This document shows, one piece after another, positions 1 through 5,120 of a stretch of DNA of 8,021 nucleotides. The stretch's first letter is position 1. Every line of letters begins with the position of its first letter. The notes below the pieces were generated by a model, which worked only from the letters and a program-made list of their open reading frames with translations, was not told the DNA's origin and did not search any database. Source of the stretch: Roseovarius sp. (GTDB lineage Bacteria; Pseudomonadota; Alphaproteobacteria; Rhodobacterales; Rhodobacteraceae); assembly GCA_023260815.1 (NCBI GenBank), contig JALQUE010000302.1:1-8021 (forward strand), written 5' to 3'. A program made the translations under genes and the position numbers.

Positions 1-2
1 GA

Positions 3-32
3 GGGCCCCGGTCGCGATCCGCGCCGGGGCCC
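3..32 (+). terminator. Terminator-like hairpin at window start
   Basis: A perfect 9-bp GC stem pairs 3-11 (GGGCCCCGG) with 24-32 (CCGGGGCCC). The loop itself can form a second 4-bp CGCG/CGCG stem (13-16 with 20-23). It lies upstream of the first gene, so it most likely ends a gene to the left of the window. Only a weak T-rich tail (CTTGTG) follows on the + strand, so it could also serve the other strand or act only as an RNA-stabilising hairpin. Confidence 0.45.
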
Positions 33-93
33 TTGTGCTGAACCACCCAGTCGATAGGATACGTCCCGACAAACGGCGTGGGGGGAATGTGTG

Positions 94-483
94 ATGTTCG
101 AATACAAGGTGATACCTGCGCCGATACGGGGCAAGAAAGCGCCCGGTGTGAAAGGCCCGGGCCCACGTTTTGCCCTCGCGCTGGAAGACCTGATCAACGA
201 GCTTGCCGCCGAAGGGTGGGAATATCAGCGTTCGGACATCCTGCCCTCGGAGGAGCGACAGGGGCTGACCTCGAGTCATACGGTTTATCGCAGCGTGATG
301 GTGTTTCGCCGCGCGCTTGCCGTTGATATCGACACCGCCCGTCGGATGCTGCCGGGGGTTGAAACCGGGATGGCACAACCCGACATGGTACCAGACGGGC
401 AAGCCCCACACCCCCGGTCCGACGCGGACGAGACCGCCAATGTCACGCCCGAGGATGATGGAAGCGACCCGCCACGCCGCTGA
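94..483 (+). CDS. DUF4177 domain-containing small protein
   Basis: This gene encodes a 129-residue soluble protein of unknown function. The first 75 residues match the look of the DUF4177 family: an N-terminal MFEYKVIPAP strand, then a helix ending in INELAAEGWEY (about residues 34-44), then a strand with VYRSVMVFRR (about 64-73). The remaining C-terminal part (about 80-129) is rich in Pro, Asp, Glu and Arg, looks disordered, and is longer than the core of the family needs. I chose ATG at 94; GTG at 91 is in frame and would add one residue. A G-rich stretch (80-85) lies just upstream and could serve as ribosome binding site. No signal peptide or membrane segment is seen. It is separated from the next gene by 250 bases, so it is probably transcribed alone. 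Family assignment is from sequence memory and is fairly likely; no biochemical role can be given. Confidence 0.8.
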   Translation: MFEYKVIPAPIRGKKAPGVKGPGPRFALALEDLINELAAEGWEYQRSDILPSEERQGLTSSHTVYRSVMVFRRALAVDIDTARRMLPGVETGMAQPDMVPDGQAPHPRSDADETANVTPEDDGSDPPRR

Positions 484-582
484 GTACCCCGCGACCTAGA
501 GGTTCGTTGCTTGTGCTCCGGGATAATGATTGTGGCGACCTGGAGCGCCCTGCATTTCCCCTGCGTGCAACATGATGCCCAA

Positions 583-613
583 TGCCCCAATGCGATGTCG
601 CGCGGTTGGGGCA
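583..613. repeat. Inverted repeat in the 484-733 gap
   Basis: TGCCCCAA (583-590) and TTGGGGCA (606-613) form a perfect 8-bp stem around a 15-base GC-rich loop. It sits 100 bases after the DUF4177 stop and 120 bases before the J-domain gene. No T-run follows on either strand, so it is not a standard intrinsic terminator; it could be a leader hairpin, an operator or chance. The rest of the 250-base gap holds an A4CT6 tract (655-665) and an AT-rich TGCAATAAAC (695-704) that could belong to the J-domain gene promoter. No convincing -35 element was found. Confidence 0.4.
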
Positions 614-733
614 CTGAAAGGATGAGGGACGTGGGGATCGCGACGGCTGACGAGAAAACTTTTTTGTCCTGCGCCCCTTCAATTTCCGCGTGTTTGCAAT
701 AAACTCCAGCCTCCGAGTCGCAAAGGTAGAGCC

Positions 734-1360
734 ATGTCCAAGACAGATCCCTTCGGTTTCGACATGTCGGTTTCGTCGGCGAAGAGGAAAAATCCTCGCG
801 GTCGGCGCGGCATGTCGGGCGCGTCCGAAACGTCAACGCGTGTCTGCGAGAAAGACGGCTGTCAGGAGCCGGGCAAATACCGTGCGCCCAAGGCACCAGA
901 CGTGCTGGACGAGTATTTTTGGTTCTGCAAGGACCACGTGCGCGAATACAATCAGGAATGGAACTTCTTCCACGGCACGACCGAGGCCGAGATGAACGCC
1001 CAGATGTCCAAGGACAAGGTCTGGGAGCGTGAGACAAAGGCTTTCGTCGATCCCGAACAGCGGGCATGGGCACGGCTGGGCATCGAGGACCCGCATCAGG
1101 TTCTGGGTGGAAACGCGACGCAAAATCCGGGCCGCGCCAAGGTGGGCGGGCGCAAATTGCCCCCGACGGAGCGGCGCGCGATCGAGATCCTCGAAGCGAA
1201 GGACGACTGGACCAAGACGGAAATCCGCAAGTCCTACAAGGCGTTGATCAAGGTTTTGCATCCTGACATCAACGGCGGCGATCGCAGTCAGGAAGAACAG
1301 CTGCAACAGGTGGTCTGGGCCTGGGACCAGATCAAGCAAAGCCGCAACTTCAAGTCATAG
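734..1360 (+). CDS. J-domain (DnaJ-like) co-chaperone protein
   Basis: This encodes a 208-residue cytoplasmic protein with a J domain at its C-terminus (about residues 146-205). The diagnostic HPD tripeptide is at 176-178, preceded by a basic helix II (IRKSYKALIKVL) and followed by a helix with EEQLQQVVWAWDQIK. J domains stimulate the ATPase of Hsp70 (DnaK), so a role as a specialised co-chaperone is expected. It lacks the Gly/Phe linker, the four CxxCxGxG zinc repeats and the C-terminal substrate domain of true DnaJ, and so is not dnaJ. The N-terminal half has C38, C43, C65 and H68 spaced as CX4C-X21-CX2H, which looks like a small zinc site. A start at ATG 734 is supported by AAAGG at 722-726. 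Homologues of this gene are commonly found near cobS in Rhodobacterales (from memory); here the two are separated by the four-gene sigma block. Its client is unknown. Confidence 0.9.
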   Translation: MSKTDPFGFDMSVSSAKRKNPRGRRGMSGASETSTRVCEKDGCQEPGKYRAPKAPDVLDEYFWFCKDHVREYNQEWNFFHGTTEAEMNAQMSKDKVWERETKAFVDPEQRAWARLGIEDPHQVLGGNATQNPGRAKVGGRKLPPTERRAIEILEAKDDWTKTEIRKSYKALIKVLHPDINGGDRSQEEQLQQVVWAWDQIKQSRNFKS

Positions 1361-1366
1361 CGCCGC

Positions 1367-1392
1367 CGCAAGGCCGTTCGAATGGCCTTGCG
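1367..1392. terminator. Shared terminator hairpin between convergent genes
   Basis: A perfect 9-bp stem pairs CGCAAGGCC (1367-1375) with GGCCTTGCG (1384-1392) around an 8-base loop. It lies 6 bases after the J-domain stop and 26 bases beyond the msrB stop on the opposite strand, the usual place for a bidirectional terminator between convergent genes. There is no U-tract on either side, so termination may be weak or need Rho. Confidence 0.55.
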
Positions 1393-1418
1393 TGCCTGCC
1401 GTTGCGGGTTGGGCTTAA

Positions 1419-1895
1419 TCAGGCGGGCTTGAACACCAGGCTGACACCATTGATGCAGTGGCGCTTGCCGGTTGGCTTGGGACCGTCGTCAAAGATGTGT
1501 CCCATGTGGCTACCGCAGCGCGCGCAATGGCATTCGGTACGCGGAATGACCAGTTTCCAGTCCCGTTTCGTGCCGATGGCGCCGTCGTCGATCGCCTGCC
1601 AGAAACTGGGCCAGCCGGTCCCGCTGTCGAATTTGTGCTGGCTGGAATACAGCGCCAGATCACACCCACGGCAATGGTAGACGCCGTCGGCCTTGAGATC
1701 GTGCAACGCTGAGCTGAACGCGCGCTCGGTGCCTTCCTTGCGCATCACCTTGAATTCCAGATCGGTCAACATGGCTTTCCATTCGGCGTCGGTGCGGGTC
1801 ACGTCGAAGGCGCCCGACGCGGCCCCGCCCCTGCCGGCGATCGACAGGGTCGCCCCTGCGGTCATCATCGTGGCAATCATTGTGCGGCGGTTCAT
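1419..1895 (-). CDS. msrB: Exported peptide-methionine (R)-S-oxide reductase MsrB
   Basis: This 158-residue enzyme reduces the R epimer of methionine sulfoxide in proteins, repairing oxidative damage. The MsrB domain fills about residues 35-156. It shows the two zinc-holding CxxC pairs (C75/C78 in YHCRGC and C124/C127 in CARCG), the FDSGTGWPSF core (89-98), SHMGHIFDDGP (129-139) and the catalytic cysteine C147 in RHCINGVSLVF. An extra cysteine, C122, lies beside the second zinc pair. The N-terminus MNRRTMIATMMTAG fits the twin-arginine pattern (polar-RR-x-hydrophobic-hydrophobic) followed by a short hydrophobic stretch, so export by Tat to the periplasm is likely. ATG at 1895 was chosen because AGGAGA (1907-1902) sits 6 bases upstream; an in-frame start at 1991 would run back across a terminator and destroy the signal peptide. 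It is the last gene of the - strand block, 125 bases after the fasciclin gene. Electrons would have to come from a periplasmic thiol carrier, which is not encoded here. Confidence 0.95.
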   Translation of the reverse strand: MNRRTMIATMMTAGATLSIAGRGGAASGAFDVTRTDAEWKAMLTDLEFKVMRKEGTERAFSSALHDLKADGVYHCRGCDLALYSSQHKFDSGTGWPSFWQAIDDGAIGTKRDWKLVIPRTECHCARCGSHMGHIFDDGPKPTGKRHCINGVSLVFKPA

Positions 1896-1926
1896 GTCTT
1901 GTCTCCTGTGGATTTGACGCCCTTGC

Positions 1927-1970
1927 AAAATGAGGCGTGCGGGGCCGATGCGCAATGCACGGCCCCGCAC
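1927..1970 (-). terminator. Terminator after the fasciclin gene
   Basis: A perfect 10-bp GC stem pairs 1937-1946 (GTGCGGGGCC) with 1961-1970 (GGCCCCGCAC) around a 14-base loop. Read on the - strand the stem is followed by GCCTCATTTTGC, so a short T4 tract begins 7 bases after the stem. It stands 50 bases past the fasciclin stop and just before msrB, so msrB expression would depend on readthrough or on its own promoter in the small space that remains. Confidence 0.55.
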
Positions 1971-1974
1971 GATC

Positions 1975-2010
1975 CGGTGATCTCGGGTCACGGGGGATCC
2001 GGGATCACCG
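1975..2010. repeat. Second inverted repeat after the fasciclin gene
   Basis: CGGTGATC (1975-1982) pairs perfectly with GATCACCG (2003-2010) around a 20-base GC-rich loop, starting 10 bases beyond the fasciclin stop on the - strand. With the stem at 1937-1970 it makes two hairpins in tandem in the 125-base gap. It has no T-tract and may protect the fasciclin transcript's 3' end. Confidence 0.4.
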
Positions 2011-2020
2011 TCCAGCGATC

Positions 2021-2581
2021 TCAGGACTGCGGGGGCAGAATGACCCTGTCGACCACGTGGATCACGCCGTTGGACTGCTGCACGTCGGCGATGGTCACGT
2101 TGATGACGCGACCGCGTTCATCTTCCAGCATGATGCTGTCGCCCTTGTAGGTGGCCTGAAGCGTGCAGGTGCCAAGCGTTGGCACGGGATGCACGCCGCC
2201 ATCGTCGTCGATCATGCCCTTGATCGCCATCGACATCGCCTCGGCGCCGACCACGTGGCATTTGAGGATATTGGCCAGTTGGGCCTTGGCCTCGGGCTGC
2301 AGCAGCGCCTCGACGGTGCCGTCCTTGAGCATGCCGAAGGCCGCATCGGTCGGTGCGAAGACGGTAAAGGGACCGTCGGAGTTCAGCACATCGACAAGGC
2401 CCGCCGCCTGAACTGCGGCCACGAGGGTTTCATGGTCCTTGGAGTTCACGGCATTCTCGACGATTGTCTTGTCGGCGAACATGGGGGCGCCGCCCACCAT
2501 CGGGTTTTCGGCACTGGCGACGGATGCGCCCAGTGCGAGCGCGGCAGCGGCGGTTGCGGCAAAGAAATGTGTCTTGAACAT
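2021..2581 (-). CDS. Exported fasciclin (FAS1) domain protein
   Basis: This encodes a 186-residue secreted or periplasmic protein with a single FAS1 domain. A clear Sec signal peptide (MFKTHFFAATAAAALALGASVASA, residues 1-24, AxA-type cleavage before ENP) is followed by the FAS1 fold at about 37-184. The conserved H1 motif FTVFAPTDAAF (72-82) and the H2 region NGVIHVVDRVILP (171-183) are both present. C108 and C139 could form a disulfide after export. FAS1 domains mediate adhesion or ligand binding at the cell surface; bacterial single-domain members are small exported proteins, mostly of unsettled function. ATG at 2581 is supported by AGGAGGA (2594-2588) 6 bases upstream; the longer in-frame start at 2629 would bury the signal peptide. 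It follows the anti-sigma gene by 91 bases on the same strand, and is the natural candidate target of that sigma factor (inference). Confidence 0.94.
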   Translation of the reverse strand: MFKTHFFAATAAAALALGASVASAENPMVGGAPMFADKTIVENAVNSKDHETLVAAVQAAGLVDVLNSDGPFTVFAPTDAAFGMLKDGTVEALLQPEAKAQLANILKCHVVGAEAMSMAIKGMIDDDGGVHPVPTLGTCTLQATYKGDSIMLEDERGRVINVTIADVQQSNGVIHVVDRVILPPQS

Positions 2582-2587
2582 TTGATG

Positions 2588-2594
2588 TCCTCCT
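2588..2594 (-). promoter_or_regulatory. Strong ribosome binding site of the fasciclin gene
   Basis: AGGAGGA on the - strand, 6 bases before ATG 2581, is an almost complete anti-16S match. It decides the start codon in favour of the form with a clean signal peptide and suggests efficient translation. Confidence 0.85.
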
Positions 2595-2672
2595 GATTTG
2601 CGCCGCGGGGCACGATTGCCCGGCGACACCCGAAGTCACGCAGCGCACATCAGGAAGTTTCAGAAAAAGATC

Positions 2673-3383
2673 TCACGTGTTCGTGATCTGCCCAACGGCC
2701 AACACGGCCCCCGTAGGCGCACCGGTGGGCGACCCACCGGGCGGCTCGTCCGACACCGCCAGAGCCGCGCCATCCAGCCGGGGGCGCAGCGCCTCGGGGA
2801 TCTGGATGACGGCGGCGCGGTCCTGCGGCAGCACACCAAGCGAGACCGGCGCGTCGGTCCCTGCGATCAGCCACAGTTCAAACGCGCGATCTTGCGCCGG
2901 GTCGCCGCGTTCACGTTCGACGAACAGCGTACCATCCCGCGCGTCATAGGCGGCAAACACGATCAGACTGCGATCTTCAGCCACCAGTTCGGCGACATAG
3001 GCGGGGTCTGTGGGGCTTGCGGGATCGCGCGGCATCAGATCGGCGCCGACGATCAGACCAAGCACAAGCACAGTGGCGGCCAGACCGCCCATCAAGGTAG
3101 CGAGCCAACCCGACCGACCGCCGGCGCCAACCCGGAATTTGCGCCGCGTTCCGAAAAGTCGTGCTTCGGCCCCCGCCCAGACCTGCGGAGGGGGGGCGAC
3201 TGGGTCGATGCTGTCGGTCAGGTGGGCCAGGTCCTCGGCCCAGTCGGCATAAACCGCGCGCAACTGAGGATCGGAGGCCAGACGCGCCTCGAAGGCAACC
3301 GCCTCGTCGGGCGGCAGCAGACCGAGGGCATATTCCCCGGCCAATGCCTTGTCGGCGTCGCGTTCCGGCAACTCGTCGCTCAT
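2673..3383 (-). CDS. RskA-family membrane anti-sigma factor
   Basis: This encodes a 236-residue inner-membrane protein that would bind and hold the sigma factor encoded immediately upstream. The cytoplasmic N-terminal part (about 1-85) has the sigma-binding pattern of the family, with ALAGEYALGLLPPDEAVAFE (14-32) and WAGAEARLF (69-77). One membrane helix spans about 91-117. The periplasmic C-terminal part (about 125-233) is the RskA-type domain, with FELWLIAG (168-175), SLGVL (181-185) and LAVSDEPPGG (208-217). The protein contains no cysteine at all, so it is not a zinc-binding (ZAS, HxxxCxxC) redox sensor; release would come from proteolysis or a shape change. ATG at 3383 overlaps the sigma stop as ATGA, pointing to translational coupling; an upstream in-frame start at 3428 is possible but would overlap the sigma gene by 49 bases. 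A 7-base G run (3190-3196 on the + strand) lies in the coding sequence. Confidence 0.93.
   Translation of the reverse strand: MSDELPERDADKALAGEYALGLLPPDEAVAFEARLASDPQLRAVYADWAEDLAHLTDSIDPVAPPPQVWAGAEARLFGTRRKFRVGAGGRSGWLATLMGGLAATVLVLGLIVGADLMPRDPASPTDPAYVAELVAEDRSLIVFAAYDARDGTLFVERERGDPAQDRAFELWLIAGTDAPVSLGVLPQDRAAVIQIPEALRPRLDGAALAVSDEPPGGSPTGAPTGAVLAVGQITNT
2722..2740. repeat. Perfect hairpin inside the 3' end of the anti-sigma gene
   Basis: CCGGTGGG (2722-2729) and CCCACCGG (2733-2740) form a perfect 8-bp stem with a 3-base loop. It lies in the codons for the Gly/Ser/Pro/Thr-rich tail of the anti-sigma protein, about 50 bases before its stop. It might slow transcription or protect mRNA between the anti-sigma and fasciclin genes. 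Chance is possible, since the coded PTGAPTG stretch uses GC-rich codons. Confidence 0.4.
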
Positions 3384-3922
3384 CGCGAGAGGCACTCCCT
3401 CAGTTTCAGCAGGCTGCGCCGCAGCCATGTTCGCATCGTATTCAGCGGCACATCGAACCGCGCGGCAAGATCGGCATAGGTCTCGGCGTCAAGATAAGCG
3501 CCTTGCACCGCTTGCGCATGTCTTTCGTCCAGTTCCCCAAGGCAGTCGGTCAGCCGCATTCTGTCCGACGCAGCCATCGCGCGCGCCTCGGGTCCGGGGG
3601 TGGGATCGGCGTGCAGATCGATCCCGTCGCTGTTCCCGGATATCGCGCGGCGGCGGCGCACGCGGTCTATCGCGGCATTGCGGGCAATCGTGATCAGCCA
3701 TGTCATCGGGCTTAGCCCGTTCACCCGATACTGTCCGGCATTGCGCCAGATCTTTACGTAAATGTCCTGCAGCACGTCCTCGGCCTCGGTGCGGTCTTGC
3801 AAGACACGCAGACAGATGCCGAAAAGTTTCGCCGATGTCGCCTGATACAGAGCGGCGAACGCCCGTCGGTCGCCCATGCCGCATCGTGCCAGCCAGTTTT
3901 CGATATCATCACGGCCTGCCAT
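3380..3922 (-). CDS. ECF (group IV) RNA polymerase sigma factor
   Basis: This 180-residue sigma factor would direct RNA polymerase to stress promoters when released from its anti-sigma partner. It has only the two ECF domains. Region 2 spans about 20-92, with AFAALYQATSAKLFGICLRV (core binding), DRTEAEDVLQDIYVKIWRN (-10 recognition helix area) and MTWLITIARNAAIDRVRRRR. Region 4 spans about 122-177, with LGELDERHAQAVQGAYLDA, a helix-turn-helix around ETYADLAARFDVPLNTMRTW, and WLRRSLLKLRECL. The linker (93-121) is short and acidic. It resembles the SigK/RpoE-like group that pairs with RskA-type anti-sigma proteins. ATG at 3922 was chosen because the family begins just before region 2; upstream in-frame codons to 4015 read as non-conserved sequence. 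The ribosome site there is poor. It is the first gene of the - strand block and is divergent from cobS; autoregulation is usual for such factors but no promoter could be proven. Confidence 0.95.
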   Translation of the reverse strand: MAGRDDIENWLARCGMGDRRAFAALYQATSAKLFGICLRVLQDRTEAEDVLQDIYVKIWRNAGQYRVNGLSPMTWLITIARNAAIDRVRRRRAISGNSDGIDLHADPTPGPEARAMAASDRMRLTDCLGELDERHAQAVQGAYLDAETYADLAARFDVPLNTMRTWLRRSLLKLRECLSR

Positions 3923-4068
3923 GGGACCAGTTTTATTGCAGTCAGGAAAGGTGTCCAGAGACGTTTGCGTCCAGCACGAGTCAATTCCCGCCCTTCCCCT
4001 TGCTCTCGGGCGCAATATGTTGCACCACGGAAACCAAACTCAGGACACCCGATTGAAGGACTGCGCGA
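3923..4068. promoter_or_regulatory. Divergent promoter region, sigma factor and cobS
   Basis: This 146-base gap separates the divergent start codons of the sigma gene (-) and cobS (+), so promoters for both must lie in it or reach into the flanking genes. A 7-base element, GGTGTCC at 3950-3956, recurs inverted as GGACACC at 4043-4049, each about 20-28 bases from one start codon. The GAAGGA at 4055-4060 is the cobS ribosome binding site. No cobalamin riboswitch was recognisable, and the space seems too small for one. I could not assign -35/-10 boxes with confidence. Confidence 0.5.
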
Positions 4069-5055
4069 ATGGCTGACGGCAGCATCGATGTAAACGCGAA
4101 ACCGACCGAGGAAATCTCGGTGCGCGAAGTATTCGGCATCGACACGGACATGATTGTGAAGGGCTTTTCCGACCGCACCGAGCGTGTGCCCGAACATGAC
4201 AGCACCTACAAGTTCGACCCCGATACGACGCTGGCGATCCTTGCCGGGTTCAGCCACAACCGCCGCGTCATGGTGCAGGGGTATCACGGCACGGGCAAAT
4301 CCACCCATATCGAACAGGTGGCAAGCCGGTTGAACTGGCCTTGCGTGCGCGTCAATCTTGACAGCCATATCAGCCGGATCGACCTGATCGGCAAGGATGC
4401 GATCAAGCTGCGCGACGGGATGCAGGTGACAGAATTCCACGAAGGTATCCTGCCTTGGGCGTTGCGCAATCCAACCGCGATCGTGTTCGACGAATACGAT
4501 GCAGGCCGCGCCGATGTGATGTTCGTGATCCAGCGCGTGCTGGAGGCCGATGGCAAGCTGACGCTTCTGGACCAGAACGAGGTCATCTCGCCCAACCCGT
4601 ATTTCCGGCTGTTCGCCACCGCCAATACCGTAGGTCTGGGCGACACGACGGGTCTGTATCACGGCACCCAGCAGATCAACCAAGGTCAGATGGACCGCTG
4701 GAGCCTTGTCGCGACGCTGAACTATCTTAGCCATGACGCGGAAACCAACATCGTGCTGGCCAAGAACCCCGTCTACAACACAGCCGCCGGGCGCAAGACG
4801 GTCAGCCAGATGGTGACGGTCGCCGATCTGAGCCGCACCGCGTTCATGAATGGCGAATTGTCCACGGTGATGAGCCCGCGCACGGTGATCGCATGGGCGC
4901 AGAACGCGACGATCTTCCGCGATGTGGGCTATGCCTTCCGCCTGACATTCCTCAACAAATGCGACGAGCTTGAGCGGCAGACCGTGGCCGAGTTCTATCA
5001 GCGTTGCTTTGACGAGGAACTGCCCGAAAGCGCCGCCAGCATGAGCCTGGGGTGA
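4069..5055 (+). CDS. cobS: Cobaltochelatase subunit CobS (AAA+ ATPase)
   Basis: CobS is the ATPase subunit of the aerobic CobN-CobS-CobT cobaltochelatase, which inserts cobalt into hydrogenobyrinic acid a,c-diamide in late-cobalt B12 synthesis. The 328-residue length is that of the family. The AAA+ core shows Walker A GYHGTGKST (71-79), Walker B IVFDEYD (138-144), sensor 1 LFATAN (181-186) with the following GLGDTTGLYHGTQQINQGQMDRW block (189-211) typical of CobS, and SPRT (269-272) in the sensor 2 region. It is soluble and forms a hexameric ring with CobT in known systems. ATG 4069 is preceded by GAAGGA at 8 bases. cobT follows after 65 bases, probably in the same transcript. CobN, the tetrapyrrole-binding subunit, is not in the window. 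Confidence 0.97.
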   Translation: MADGSIDVNAKPTEEISVREVFGIDTDMIVKGFSDRTERVPEHDSTYKFDPDTTLAILAGFSHNRRVMVQGYHGTGKSTHIEQVASRLNWPCVRVNLDSHISRIDLIGKDAIKLRDGMQVTEFHEGILPWALRNPTAIVFDEYDAGRADVMFVIQRVLEADGKLTLLDQNEVISPNPYFRLFATANTVGLGDTTGLYHGTQQINQGQMDRWSLVATLNYLSHDAETNIVLAKNPVYNTAAGRKTVSQMVTVADLSRTAFMNGELSTVMSPRTVIAWAQNATIFRDVGYAFRLTFLNKCDELERQTVAEFYQRCFDEELPESAASMSLG

Positions 5056-5070
5056 CGCTGGCCGGATATG

Positions 5071-5101
5071 TGGCAAGCGGCAGCGCCTTTGGCGCGTGCC
5101 A
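5071..5101 (+). repeat. Hairpin between cobS and cobT
   Basis: The cobS-cobT gap holds an imperfect stem: TGGCA (5071-5075) with TGCCA (5097-5101) outside, and GCGCC (5083-5087) with GGCGC (5091-5095) around a TTT loop inside. It ends just before the cobT ribosome binding site (GAGGAG, 5104-5109). There is no T-tract, so termination is unlikely; it could set mRNA stability or the CobS to CobT ratio. Confidence 0.45.
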
Positions 5102-5120
5102 CCGAGGAGAGTGAACGCGC

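Noticed and set aside
285..1073. 262-codon open frame on the - strand
   Set aside because: Covers parts of two + strand genes and the gap between them; Arg/Ser/Pro-rich product with no family resemblance.
1937..2596. 219-codon open frame on the + strand
   Set aside because: Mirror of the fasciclin gene; His/Gly-rich antisense product.
2598..3479. 293-codon open frame on the + strand
   Set aside because: Opposite the anti-sigma gene, low-complexity Arg/Gly/Gln-rich translation, no ribosome site or domain.
3960..3990. ECF-type promoter GGAAT...CGTC before the sigma gene on the - strand
   Set aside because: The two boxes are about 20 bases apart, too far for the usual 16-17 base spacer, so it was not annotated.
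3923..4068. Cobalamin riboswitch upstream of cobS
   Set aside because: No B12 box or recognisable multi-helix core could be found and the gap is only 146 bases.
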